Shown here in pieces: positions 23,100-31,500 of a DNA stretch of 34,960 nucleotides. The notes beneath the pieces were generated by a model that ran no database searches, was not told where the DNA came from, and worked only from the letters and a program-made list of their open reading frames with translations. The stretch covers positions 1 through 34,960 of the forward strand of contig WQTX01000020.1 of assembly GCA_009786075.1 (NCBI GenBank), written 5' to 3'. The first letter of the stretch is position 1. Each line of letters begins with the position of its first letter. Source of the DNA: Bacteroidota bacterium. GTDB taxonomy: Bacteria > Bacteroidota > Bacteroidia > Bacteroidales > UBA1715. The translations under genes were made by a program, and so were the position numbers.

Positions 23100-24248
23100 T
23101 TATTTATCAAAAATTTTCGCATCTATCACACTACGCAACTGCGTACTACTCGTTGTTTGCGTATAAGGAAAATACACAATTTTTACATCAGTATTTTTAA
23201 AAAATTCTTCATAACGGTTAAATCGTTCACTACCTTGATAATCGCTACCAACAAAAAGAAAATCGTACTGAATTTCGGCGTGAGCGTCTGTATCTTCTTT
23301 AGGAGCTAAAATAACTTTATCAACGCAACGAATGTTTTTTACAATTTCAAAGCGTTCTTCCCACGATATAAATGTTTGTTTTCCTTTGTGCGAGGCATTT
23401 TGATTGATGCCCACCACCAAATAATCGCAGTGTTCTTTTGCTCGCCGGAGCAAATTCAAATGCCCTATGTGAAATAAATCAAACGTTCCGCTCAAATAAC
23501 CTATTTTGAGTTGCGGTTTGGTGTTTTTTCTGTCGGAATTGTTTTTATAATCAAAACTTTGCAAAGCAAATTCATGGGGATTTTCTTTGTAATTATTCAA
23601 AACTCTACCGTAAATTTCATCAAATTGCGGAATAAACAGGCTTTGTTTTTGAAACATTTTTTGCACAATTTCCTGCGCTAATTCTCGTATTTGTACCAAA
23701 TCTGTTTCGCCTCCGTTGAAACGTGTGCCGGCAATGCTACCCGGCGAAACATTCAAAATTCTATTACTCGTACCGTGTTTTTCCAATTCAATATTGATGC
23801 TTTCAATAAAACTGCACACAGCCGATTTTGTTGCGCCATAAAGTGCAAACATGGGCGAAGCTACAAGTCCGGCAATGCTGCCCATAACTGCGCAGTAAAA
23901 ATTGCCGGTTGATTGAATTTTTGCATAAAAAAACTTAATAATCCGGCATACGGTTTCGGCATTTACTCTAAAACTGTTTGCAATTTCGATGTCAACAATG
24001 CTGTCAAAAGTTGCAATTCGCCCAAAACCTGCGGTAATTATAAGTGTGTCAATATCAGCAAATTGCTCTAAAACAGATATGTCAAACTGCAACAAATTGT
24101 GTTTTACAAATACTATTTTACTACCAAAATCAACAGCCGGCTTCGATTTGTCGAGCACAAAAATTTGGGTATAGTTTTGGTGCAGCAATTGTTCTACAAT
24201 CGCCGCTCCAATTCCGTTGCTCCCTCCTACTACTAATGCTGTTTTCAT
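23100..24248 (-). CDS. Fusion of short-chain reductase and TagD-like cytidylyltransferase
   Basis: The 382-residue protein has two domains. Residues 1 to about 225 are a short-chain dehydrogenase/reductase with GGSNGIG (8-14), NAG-like ITAGFG, and the catalytic YGATK (Y137, K141). Residues about 247-382 are a glycerol-3-phosphate-type cytidylyltransferase: LKIGYLSGTFDLFHIGHLN with HIGH at 260-263, WEERFEIV, and SSTQLR near the end. A likely reaction pair is reduction of a sugar phosphate to a polyol phosphate and its activation to a CDP-polyol, as for CDP-ribitol or CDP-glycerol. The start at MKTALVVGG gives a normal Rossmann start; a longer in-frame reading adds 14 poorly supported residues. 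It precedes the Stealth gene by 11 bp. Confidence 0.85.
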   Translation of the reverse strand: MKTALVVGGSNGIGAAIVEQLLHQNYTQIFVLDKSKPAVDFGSKIVFVKHNLLQFDISVLEQFADIDTLIITAGFGRIATFDSIVDIEIANSFRVNAETVCRIIKFFYAKIQSTGNFYCAVMGSIAGLVASPMFALYGATKSAVCSFIESINIELEKHGTSNRILNVSPGSIAGTRFNGGETDLVQIRELAQEIVQKMFQKQSLFIPQFDEIYGRVLNNYKENPHEFALQSFDYKNNSDRKNTKPQLKIGYLSGTFDLFHIGHLNLLRRAKEHCDYLVVGINQNASHKGKQTFISWEERFEIVKNIRCVDKVILAPKEDTDAHAEIQYDFLFVGSDYQGSERFNRYEEFFKNTDVKIVYFPYTQTTSSTQLRSVIDAKIFDK

Positions 24249-24278
24249 ATATAATTGAATATCAACGAATATCATAAA

Positions 24279-24361
24279 GGGCAACCACAAGGGATTGCCC
24301 CTACATTCCTAATCCCTATTACCTAATTCCTTGTCTCCTCGTCCCTAATCCCTTGTCTCCT
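24279..24361. repeat. Hairpin plus 22-bp-period direct repeats after ahcY
   Basis: GGGCAA...TTGCCC (24279-24300) forms a short hairpin of a kind that recurs in many genomes. It is followed by two copies of CCTAATYCCTTGTCTCCT (24322-24339 and 24344-24361). The second copy runs into the ahcY stop codon (24360-24362). Function unknown. Confidence 0.7.
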
Positions 24362-25793
24362 AATACCTATAATGCTCCGCCTTGTAAGGTCCTTCCACCG
24401 GCACATCTAAATAGTCGGCTTGCGATTGTGAAAGTACGGTAAGTTTTACACCCAATTTTTCTAAATGCAGGCGAGCAACTTTTTCGTCAAGAATTTTCGG
24501 TAACGTATATACTTTATTTTCGTATTTCGCATGATTTTGGTGCAACTCAATTTGCGCAAGTACTTGATTGCTAAACGATGCCGACATTACAAAACTTGGG
24601 TGTCCCGTAGCGCAACCCAAATTCAAAAGTCTGCCTTCGGCAAGGATTAATACGCTGTGTCCGTCGGCAAACGTCCATTTATCGTATTGCGGTTTGATGT
24701 TGGTTTTTACAATTCCGGGCGTTTTTGCCAATTCCGCCATTTGAATTTCGTTGTCGAAATGCCCAATGTTGCCCACAATTGCCATGTTCTTCATGCGGCT
24801 CATGTGGTCGGCGGTAATTATATCTTTGTTGCCGGTGGTGGTTATGTAAATATCGCCGTAATCAAGCGTATCTTCTACGGTAAGCACTTGGTAGCCTTCC
24901 ATAGCAGCTTGCAAAGCGCAAATAGGGTCAATTTCGGTAATAATTACCCGTGCACCTTGTCCTTTGAGCGATTGTGCGCAGCCCTTGCCCACATCGCCGT
25001 AACCGCACACTACGGCTACTTTGCCGGCAAGCATCACGTCCGAAGCGCGCATAATTCCGTCGGTCAACGAGTGGCGGCAACCGTATAAATTATCGAATTT
25101 TGATTTTGTAACCGAATCGTTTACGTTAATTGCAGGAAATGGCAACAGTCCTTTTTCAGCCATTTGGTACAGACGGTGTACGCCTGTGGTGGTTTCTTCC
25201 GAAACGCCGTTGATTGCGGCGCGTTTTCGTGTCCAGCATTGCGGGTCGTGTGCCATTACTTTTTTGCATAACGCCAAAAATACACCCCATTCTTCGCTGT
25301 CGGTTGCCGGATTGAAATCGGGCACTTTGCCTGGGGCTTCAAATTCAGCACCTTTTACTACGAGCATTGTAGCATCGCCGCCGTCGTCGAGTATAAGGTT
25401 TGGTCCCGTTCCGTCTGCCCATGTAAGCGCTTGTTCGGTACACCACCAATATTCTTCCAGCGTTTCGCCTTTCCACGCGAATACCGGTGTGCCTTGCGGA
25501 TTGTCGATTGTTCCGTTTTTACCAACAACCACAGCGGCGGCGGCGTGGTCTTGCGTTGAAAATATATTGCACGAAACCCAACGCACATCGGCACCAAGTT
25601 CCACAAGCGTTTCTATAAGAATAGCCGTTTGCACCGTCATGTGCAGCGAACCCATAATTTTTGCGCCTGCCAAAGGTTTTTTACCACTATATTCTTTACG
25701 AATTGCCATCAATCCGGGCATTTCAATTTCCGCCAAATCAAGTTCTTTGCGCCCCCATTCGGCAAGGCTAATATCTGCAATTTTAAAATCCAT
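24360..25793 (-). CDS. ahcY: Adenosylhomocysteinase (S-adenosylhomocysteine hydrolase)
   Basis: It reversibly hydrolyses S-adenosylhomocysteine to adenosine and homocysteine, clearing the by-product of methylation; the enzyme is a cytoplasmic NAD-dependent tetramer. The 477 residues include [36 protein letters not shown], the NAD-binding [16 protein letters not shown] and the canonical C terminus [10 protein letters not shown], whose Lys and Tyr contact the neighbouring subunit's NAD. The ATG giving [10 protein letters not shown] was chosen; an alternative adds 11 residues into the AT-rich leader. No SAH riboswitch is evident upstream, only an AAATTGT array and a -7 box. Confidence 0.97.
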   Translation of the reverse strand: MDFKIADISLAEWGRKELDLAEIEMPGLMAIRKEYSGKKPLAGAKIMGSLHMTVQTAILIETLVELGADVRWVSCNIFSTQDHAAAAVVVGKNGTIDNPQGTPVFAWKGETLEEYWWCTEQALTWADGTGPNLILDDGGDATMLVVKGAEFEAPGKVPDFNPATDSEEWGVFLALCKKVMAHDPQCWTRKRAAINGVSEETTTGVHRLYQMAEKGLLPFPAINVNDSVTKSKFDNLYGCRHSLTDGIMRASDVMLAGKVAVVCGYGDVGKGCAQSLKGQGARVIITEIDPICALQAAMEGYQVLTVEDTLDYGDIYITTTGNKDIITADHMSRMKNMAIVGNIGHFDNEIQMAELAKTPGIVKTNIKPQYDKWTFADGHSVLILAEGRLLNLGCATGHPSFVMSASFSNQVLAQIELHQNHAKYENKVYTLPKILDEKVARLHLEKLGVKLTVLSQSQADYLDVPVEGPYKAEHYRY

Positions 25794-25823
25794 ATATAAA
25801 TTTTTGTTTTTAATTGTAAAGCG

Positions 25824-25871
25824 CAAAAGTACAATTTAATTGCAAATTGTAAATTGTAAATTGTAAATTAT
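25824..25871 (-). promoter_or_regulatory. ahcY upstream region: -7 box and 7-bp repeat array
   Basis: On the minus strand TACTTTTG (25824-25831) fits the -7 box 30 bp before the ahcY ATG. Immediately upstream, AAATTGT is repeated three times plus AAATTAT (25844-25871), occupying the -33 region so that no clear TTTG is present there at 19-21 bp. Confidence 0.5.
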
Positions 25872-25904
25872 TTAGATAAAAGCGGAAATATGGAATATTA
25901 TGAA

Positions 25905-25912
25905 TATCTTTG
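25905..25912 (+). promoter_or_regulatory. -7 box of the VapBC-like pair
   Basis: TATCTTTG matches TAnnTTTG and lies 21 bp before the antitoxin ATG at 25934; the -33 side is not evident. Confidence 0.5.
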
Positions 25913-25933
25913 TACTTTAAAAACACCAAAAAT

Positions 25934-26149
25934 ATGGGAACGGCAGTAATAGAAATAAAAAATGACCTTGCATACAGTTTCTTACATAATTTGGAACGTA
26001 TGGATTTGTTGCGTATTGTGAGCCGGAATAACAATAGCAAACAAAAATTATCGGAACGTTTTTCCGGTAGTCTTTCAAACGAAAGAGTAGATGAACTGCA
26101 AAAAGAACTCAAAGAAATGCGCAACGAATGGGACAGAAATATTTATTAG
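25934..26149 (+). CDS. Probable VapB-like antitoxin
   Basis: The 71-residue protein starts MGTAVIEIKND and continues with a helical LAYSFLHNLERMDLLRIV, then a charged C-terminal helix (VDELQKELKEMRNEW). It has no strong match to AbrB, MazE or Phd that I can recall, but its size, its placement and a 22-bp overlap with a PIN toxin gene mark it as the antitoxin. The C-terminal charged helix is the part expected to wrap the toxin. The ATG at 25934 was chosen because the earlier TTG would overlap the promoter. Confidence 0.72.
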   Translation: MGTAVIEIKNDLAYSFLHNLERMDLLRIVSRNNNSKQKLSERFSGSLSNERVDELQKELKEMRNEWDRNIY

Positions 26150-26505
26150 ACACAAATGTTGTGATTGATTTTATGGGCAGAAAACTGCCGGAAAATGCTA
26201 AGGTTTTTTTATCAGAAATTATAGATGACCAAATTAATATTTCGGCTATCAATAAAATGGAACTTTTGGGTTTCAATTCCGTAGAACCAAATTTGATTGC
26301 ATTTGTGAATTTTTCCGAAATTTATCACATTGATGATGAGGTAATTAATAAAACCATAGAATTACGAAAAAAATACAAAATCAAATTACCCGATACTATT
26401 ATTGCAGCTACAGCCATTGTCAATGATTTTATTTTGGTTTCACATAACTTCAAAGATTTTGAAACAATACAGGAGTTGCAATTTATAGACCCCTATTCTA
26501 TTTAA
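26128..26505 (+). CDS. VapC-type PIN-domain RNase toxin
   Basis: The 125-residue PIN protein has the acidic residues needed for Mg-dependent RNA cleavage: D8 in YLLDTNVVIDF, E45 in INKMELLG, D89 in KLPDTIIAATA, and D110 in SHNFKDF in the place of the last acid. VapC toxins usually cut specific tRNAs or rRNA. Its ATG lies inside the antitoxin gene (22-bp overlap), the usual coupling of VapBC pairs. It is directly followed, 22 bp on, by tatA. Confidence 0.88.
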   Translation: MGQKYLLDTNVVIDFMGRKLPENAKVFLSEIIDDQINISAINKMELLGFNSVEPNLIAFVNFSEIYHIDDEVINKTIELRKKYKIKLPDTIIAATAIVNDFILVSHNFKDFETIQELQFIDPYSI

Positions 26506-26527
26506 CTTTATTAAAAACACAAATTAT

Positions 26528-26725
26528 ATGAACACATTATTATTTATAGGCGGTTTGCGTGGTGGCGAAATTATTCTTATAGCCATACTGATACTATTAT
26601 TATTCGGCGGGAAAAAAATTCCGGAACTGATGAAAGGAATTGGTAAAGGTGTAAAAAGTTTCAAAGAAGGCATGAATGAAATAGACAAACCTGCAACCGA
26701 CGAAACGAAAAGTGAAGAAAAATAA
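26528..26725 (+). CDS. tatA: Twin-arginine translocase subunit TatA/E
   Basis: The 65-residue protein has a short N-terminal membrane helix (about residues 13-27, EIILIAILILLLFGG). The conserved FGGKKIPELMKGIGKGVKSFKEGM amphipathic helix follows (seen as FGGKKIPELMKGIGKG, then VKSFKEGMNE), then an acidic tail. TatA oligomers form the passage for folded Tat substrates at the inner membrane. No tatB is present, as is usual in Bacteroidota. tatC follows after a palindromic repeat. Confidence 0.93.
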   Translation: MNTLLFIGGLRGGEIILIAILILLLFGGKKIPELMKGIGKGVKSFKEGMNEIDKPATDETKSEEK

Positions 26726-26738
26726 GATTTATATAATA

Positions 26739-26828
26739 GATTGCTTCGTGCCTCGCAATGACGCTCTTTCGGGAGTTTGCACAAAGCCTCAAAAGAGCGT
26801 CATTGCGAGGAGGCACGACGAAGCAATC
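26739..26828. repeat. Palindromic dispersed repeat between tatA and tatC
   Basis: GATTGCTTCGTGCCTCGCAA... (26739-26769) and its inverted partner (26792-26828, ending CGACGAAGCAATC) form a long hairpin. The right arm has two extra triplets (AGG and CGA) compared with the left. The motif CGTCATTGCGAGG...CACGA...AGCAATC is, from memory, a dispersed repeat seen in many bacteria. It encodes the familiar RHCEEARRSNP-type peptide in one frame. It may weaken or modulate tatC expression. Confidence 0.88.
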
Positions 26829-26839
26829 CCAGCGAATTA

Positions 26840-27688
26840 ATGAAATCATCTTCCACAAACAAAGGCTTAAATTTTTGGGAGCATTTCGATGAGTTGCGCC
26901 GTTATTTGTTGCGCATACTCGTAGTGTGGGTAGTTTTCGCAACTGTGGCATTTGTTTTCAAAGAACAGGTTTTTGCTGTTCTTTTGGCGCCAAAAAGTCC
27001 CGACTTTTTTATATATGCCGGTTTTGCTCATATTCAATCGTTTATTGCACAGTATTGGAGTTTCGATGAAGTGTTGGAGCCAATGCTCGAAACACAACTG
27101 ATAAACACCGAACTCGCCAGCCAGTTTATAATACACATAAAAGCATCGTTTGCCGTAGGCGTGGTGTTTGCCTCGCCGTATATTCTTTTCTTGCTGTTTC
27201 GTTTTATTTCGCCGGCACTTTATGCTCACGAACGAAAAATTGGAGCTGTTTTTTGTTGTGTTTCATATATTTTGTTTCTTTTAGGCGTTTTGCTCAGTTA
27301 TTTTATTATTTTCCCGTTTACATTCCGGTTTTTGAGTTCGTATTACGTTAGTAGCGAGGTTGTTAATCTTATTTCGCTGCAATCGTATATGCAAAGTTTG
27401 TTTACCATAAGTTTGCTTATGGGAATTATGTTTGAAATTCCTGTATTGTGTTGGATTTTGGCAAAATTGCGATTGCTCAAAGCCGAATTTATGAAACACT
27501 ATCGCCGCCATGCAATTGTGGCAATTGTGATTGTTGCGGCAATTATTACGCCCACCGGCGATGCGTTTACGCTTACAATTGTTTCGCTGCCGTTGTGTTT
27601 GTTGTATGAATTGAGTATTTGGGTGGTGCAGAGAGTGGAAAAGAAACAGAAAATTTCTACCCAAGTATCAAATTTGCATCAATACTAA
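26840..27688 (+). CDS. tatC: Twin-arginine translocase subunit TatC
   Basis: The 282-residue inner-membrane protein has six predicted membrane helices and is the receptor for twin-arginine signal peptides. It begins with the conserved NFWEHFDELRRYLLR and carries the characteristic HYRRHAIVAIVIVAAIITPTGDAF near helix 5-6, with LPLCLLYELSIW near the end. The start at MKSSSTNK was chosen because a longer reading is translated from the palindromic repeat (RHCEEARRSNP). The 3' end overlaps the convergent HigA-like gene by 32 bp. Confidence 0.94.
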   Translation: MKSSSTNKGLNFWEHFDELRRYLLRILVVWVVFATVAFVFKEQVFAVLLAPKSPDFFIYAGFAHIQSFIAQYWSFDEVLEPMLETQLINTELASQFIIHIKASFAVGVVFASPYILFLLFRFISPALYAHERKIGAVFCCVSYILFLLGVLLSYFIIFPFTFRFLSSYYVSSEVVNLISLQSYMQSLFTISLLMGIMFEIPVLCWILAKLRLLKAEFMKHYRRHAIVAIVIVAAIITPTGDAFTLTIVSLPLCLLYELSIWVVQRVEKKQKISTQVSNLHQY

Positions 27689-28019
27689 GGTTGTGGTGCA
27701 TTTTTTTTGCTATGTTAAATGTAGGTTGCGATTTTCCGGTTAAATAATCCGAAACACGCGGTGCGCTTATGCCCAACAATTCGGCAAGCGATTTTTGAGT
27801 AAGGCGCATTTCGTACATGCGCAATTGCAATACCTCGGCAAGTGACGGTTTTCCAACAGGGTAATGTTCCATTTCGTATTCTTCTACCAAATCGGCAAGC
27901 ACATCCAATTCCACAAAATTAGGGTCGTTGGACGGAGTTTCCTCATGTACCATGTCCATTAATTCCTCTACTCGTTTCAATATAACTTGATATTGTTTTT
28001 CGTCATTTATTTTTGCCAT
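27657..28019 (-). CDS. HigA-like helix-turn-helix antitoxin
   Basis: The 120-residue protein has a helical N-terminal half (KRVEELMDMVHEET, LDVLADLVEEYE). A C-terminal XRE-type helix-turn-helix follows, about residues 70-112 (MRLTQKSLAELLGISAPRVSDYLTGKSQP). This order is typical of HigA antitoxins in inverted toxin-first operons. It follows the HigB-like gene by 12 bp and is expected to bind both the toxin and the operator. Its last 32 bases overlap the tatC 3' end on the other strand, so each gene's end encodes both proteins. Confidence 0.88.
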   Translation of the reverse strand: MAKINDEKQYQVILKRVEELMDMVHEETPSNDPNFVELDVLADLVEEYEMEHYPVGKPSLAEVLQLRMYEMRLTQKSLAELLGISAPRVSDYLTGKSQPTFNIAKKMHHNLSIDANLILG

Positions 28020-28031
28020 AGCTCTTTTGTG

Positions 28032-28325
28032 TTAAATCGTTGAACAATTTATTGCATCATATTCTTTGTGTGTTCCAATAAATCGAATGTATATAATCTG
28101 TTGTACAAAAAGAATTTTTCCAACCAAGCGATAGTGATTTCCTTTAATATTAAAAACAAACCGCTGATTACCAACATAATCAACGCTATTAAAAGTATTT
28201 TTTATATCTTGAAAATTATTCCATTTCGCCGTTTTTACCGTTCTATACCAACTATTAAGTGCTGTTTTTGCATCGGGAAATTGCTCGCCATAGTGTACAA
28301 TTGTGCGATGTGCTATAATTCTCAT
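28032..28325 (-). CDS. HigB-type mRNA interferase toxin
   Basis: The 97-residue product matches the HigB toxin pattern: MRIIAHRTIVHYGEQFPDAK, then a central LNSWYRTVKTAKWNNF and the core NQRFVFNIKGNHYRLVG, ending IYIRFIGTHKEYD. These toxins cleave mRNA on the ribosome. It is the first gene of the pair, with a promoter that contains a palindromic operator candidate in its spacer. Confidence 0.88.
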   Translation of the reverse strand: MRIIAHRTIVHYGEQFPDAKTALNSWYRTVKTAKWNNFQDIKNTFNSVDYVGNQRFVFNIKGNHYRLVGKILFVQQIIYIRFIGTHKEYDAINCSTI

Positions 28326-28350
28326 ATATTGTTTTATGTTTGATTTTTCA

Positions 28351-28380
28351 CAAAAATAGTATAAATATTCCGAATATCAA
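28351..28380 (-). promoter_or_regulatory. higBA promoter with palindrome in the spacer
   Basis: On the minus strand TTG (28378-28380) and TATTTTTG (28351-28358) are 19 bp apart. Between them lies the palindrome ATATTC-C-GAATAT (28365-28377). A HigA dimer bound there would block RNA polymerase, giving autorepression. Confidence 0.7.
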
Positions 28381-28415
28381 AACAATCATACAAAATATTT
28401 ATTTTTCGCAAAAAA

Positions 28416-28446
28416 ACACAAACCTGCAAAGTTTGCAAGTTTGTGT
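28416..28446. terminator. Bidirectional hairpin terminator
   Basis: ACACAAACCTGCAAA (28416-28430) and TTTGCAAGTTTGTGT (28432-28446) form a near-perfect stem with one mismatch. T-runs are present on both sides when read on each strand. Confidence 0.65.
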
Positions 28447-28466
28447 TTTATTAACAGAACAGAAAT

Positions 28467-28564
28467 AACCCCCAACCCCCTAAAGGGGGCTTTTTGAGCT
28501 ACGAAATAGACCCAAACTACGGGACTTCCACCGAGCCAAGTCCCCTTTAGGGGATTTAGGGGTA
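28467..28564. repeat. C-rich inverted repeat of the CCCCTAAAGGGG family
   Basis: AACCCCCTAAAGGGGGCTTTTT (in 28473-28495) and AGTCCCCTTTAGGGGATTTAGGGG (in 28540-28564) are inverted copies around a 45-bp centre. From memory, such elements are common between Bacteroidota genes. It ends four bases before the stop codon of the giant secreted protein and probably terminates or protects its transcript. Confidence 0.8.
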
Positions 28565-28567
28565 ATA

Positions 28568-31500
28568 TTATTTTTTCACAACTTTGTGCACAATATTACC
28601 GGTTTCTGTTTTTAGCGTAACAAAATATACACCGCGTTTCCAATCGTTGGTAGCAATACTGCCGTTATCAACAATAATTGTACGACACATAAAACTACCG
28701 CGGGCATCGGTTACTATGACCTCGACGGTTCCTGTGGTTTCGATGTATAAAATATTGTCCACCGGGTTGGGGTACACTTGTGGAGACGCGGCGCGCCACG
28801 TCTCTACGGTAGTAACGGGACGTGTTTCGCCTGACTTTTCGCCGCAAATAGAGCATACTTCTATTTCTTCGTTGGGGTTTTCGGGATTTGTTGTCCATTC
28901 ATAATTGTGTCCTGATGCGGGAATTTGTCGTACCAAACTGTGGGTAGCATTGTATTTGCATACTCCTATTTCTGCGCCGTTGGTGGTGCATGTTACCGGA
29001 ATGATTTCAGTCCACACATAATCGTGCTCCAATGCGGCAACGGTATCGGCAGAATAGGTATGGTCGCAGCGCGAGCAGGTGTAGGTTGTGTAGCCTTCCG
29101 TTTCGCAGGTTGCTGCGGTTACTGCGCTTGTGTAAGTGTGTCCTATATCGGCAATAGTATTTATAACATATTCATGACCGCATTGAGAACAGGTGTAGGT
29201 TGTGTAACCTGCTGTTTCACAAGTTGAAGCAGTTACTGTGCTTGTGTAGTTGTGTCCCAATGCGGGAATTTGCCGTACCAGAATATGTGTAGCATTAAAT
29301 TTGCACACTCCTATTTCCCCGCCGTTGGTGGTGCAGGTTGCCGGAATGATTACAGTCCACACATAATCGTGTTCTATTGTGGCAACGGTATCGGCAAAAT
29401 ATGCGTGGTCGCCACGTGAACAGGTGTAGGTTGTGTAGCCTTCCGTTTCACAGGTTGGTGCTGTTGCTGCGCTTGTGTAATTGTGTCCTAATGCGGGAAT
29501 TGATTGCGTTGTTATGCCCAATGTTCCGCATAGCGAACATTTTTCGGTTTTTACTCCGGCTATTGTACACGTAGGATTGAGAGTGTTTTCCCATGCATCA
29601 AAAATGTGTTTACATAGCATTTCACGTTTGCCTTTTATTTCACCACAGCGCGTACATACGAAAATTTCTTCATTTGCGTTTTCGGGATTTGGTTGCCACA
29701 CATAATTATGACCCAATGCGGCAACTATATCGGCAGTGTATTGGTGGTCGCCGCGTGAGCAGGTGTAGGTTGTGTAGCCTTCCGTTTCACAGGCTGCTGC
29801 GGTTACTGCGCTTGTGTAAGCGTGCCCTAATGCGGGAATTGCTTGAGTTCTTGTTCCCCATGTTTCGCATAGCGCACATTTTTCGGTTTTTTCTCCGGCT
29901 GTTGTACACGTTGGCGCAGTGGTTTCGTTCCACTCATACCTGTGCGCACAAGTGAGTACGCCCCCTTGCTTCACGAACACAATTTTCGTATCGTCGGCTT
30001 CAATCGAAGTAACTGTTATAGAACCTGTACGCGGCTCGCTTGCAGGATTTTCGTCAAATTCCAACTGAATTACGCCGTCGTCGATTCCCTCTTCGCTGCC
30101 TGCCGCTATGCGTATCCACGAATCGTTGCTTTTGGCACTCCAATCCATTTCCTCCGAGCCTGCGTTTGTAACTTCTACGCCAATCGTTCCTGCTTCATGT
30201 GAAACGAAAACGCTATCTGCAATTTGCAACACTGCCCCCATATATTTATAATTGGCAGTTAAAGCTACGTCGTTGGTCATTTTGGCATTTGCCGTTAATC
30301 GGGTAGAAACCACCACACCGTAACGGTCTGTCCAATTTACAAATTGATAGCGACCGTATTCGGCAGGAGCGGTAAGCGTTACATCGGTATCGCGATTATA
30401 GGTGCGGTACATAAGAGGTCTGCCGTTGGAACGACCGTTTTTGTCTGCTCTTGAAACTTCAATATAGGGCATCAGCGAAATTTCGTGCTGGTCAATATCG
30501 CGGGCATAGACATCAAGATTACGATTAAGCGTAGGGCGTTGCGTGAAATCGTATTGCAATTCAAATGTCAGTTCGTCGATTACCATTTTGGTATTGCCCG
30601 AAGTAACATTGTTTTTCGTAATACGAATATCTGACCATGCTCCCGGACGAGAATAAATCATAATATCGCCTTTGTTTGCCGCCGGTAGCAACGAATAGAG
30701 CAGCGATGAACTTGCGAAACTCGGTGCGTGTTGATTGGTTATTCCATGTTTTGCATCGTAGGTTGTTCCCCAAGTAATTGGATTTTGGGTTTGCGAATTG
30801 ATGTGATTGAAATAGTAGATTTCGCCATTTTTGCGCAATCTCGATAAACCCGAATGTTCAAGTAACAATTCAAAATTGGCAAACGAAGGATTTTGGTCGC
30901 CTTCCAAATGCACTTTTATATCATAAACTTTGAAATTTACAATACGTACATTTTCGTGATTAGGCGGCACCATTCCCCGTTCAAAAATATTCAAAATCAT
31001 ATCTCGTCCGTCGTTCAACGCTTCCAAATCCGCAGAGGTAAGCGTAAATCGAATAGGCGTAGTCATTTCGGGGCGGTTGGTGTTGTATTCGTCCAAAATG
31101 GCAGCCGTAACCGTTGAAAGTTGCTCTTCGTACACCGGTTTTAAGTTTTGAAAATCTTGCGAAGTCAATACTATTTTATTTGGCGTTTTGGCAATTTCTT
31201 TGAAACGGTCGAACATCTGCGTTAAATTCAATTCCCCCGGGTAGGGTTTCAACAAACGGTATTCGTAACTTTTTGCAACATAATAATGGTATTTCAACAA
31301 ACGCTCTTTTGCCCGTCGTTCCATATCATCAAGATACTGCATAGCTCGCAAATCGCGTTTACTGTTGCCGGCAAATACATCGGCTCGCAGACCGTCGATT
31401 GCAACAATTCCTTTTTCTACCTCTACACTTGTGGTGGTTATATTATTAAAGGTAACGGCAAGTTTTTGCAGTAATTCTTCTTTTTTTCCGGTCAAAACAT

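Noticed and set aside
25844-25871. Iteron-type operator before ahcY
   Set aside because: The AAATTGT array resembles the tract at 92-119 before an unrelated gene, so it is more likely simple sequence than a specific binding array.
26777-26839. Longer N terminus for TatC (MHKASKERHCEEARRSNP...)
   Set aside because: This peptide is the known translation of the dispersed repeat; TatC proper starts at MKSSSTNK before the conserved HFDELRRYL.
28696-29955. Several open frames of 65-120 codons on the strand opposite the giant protein
   Set aside because: They arise from the repeated Cys-rich coding region read backwards and show no independent features.
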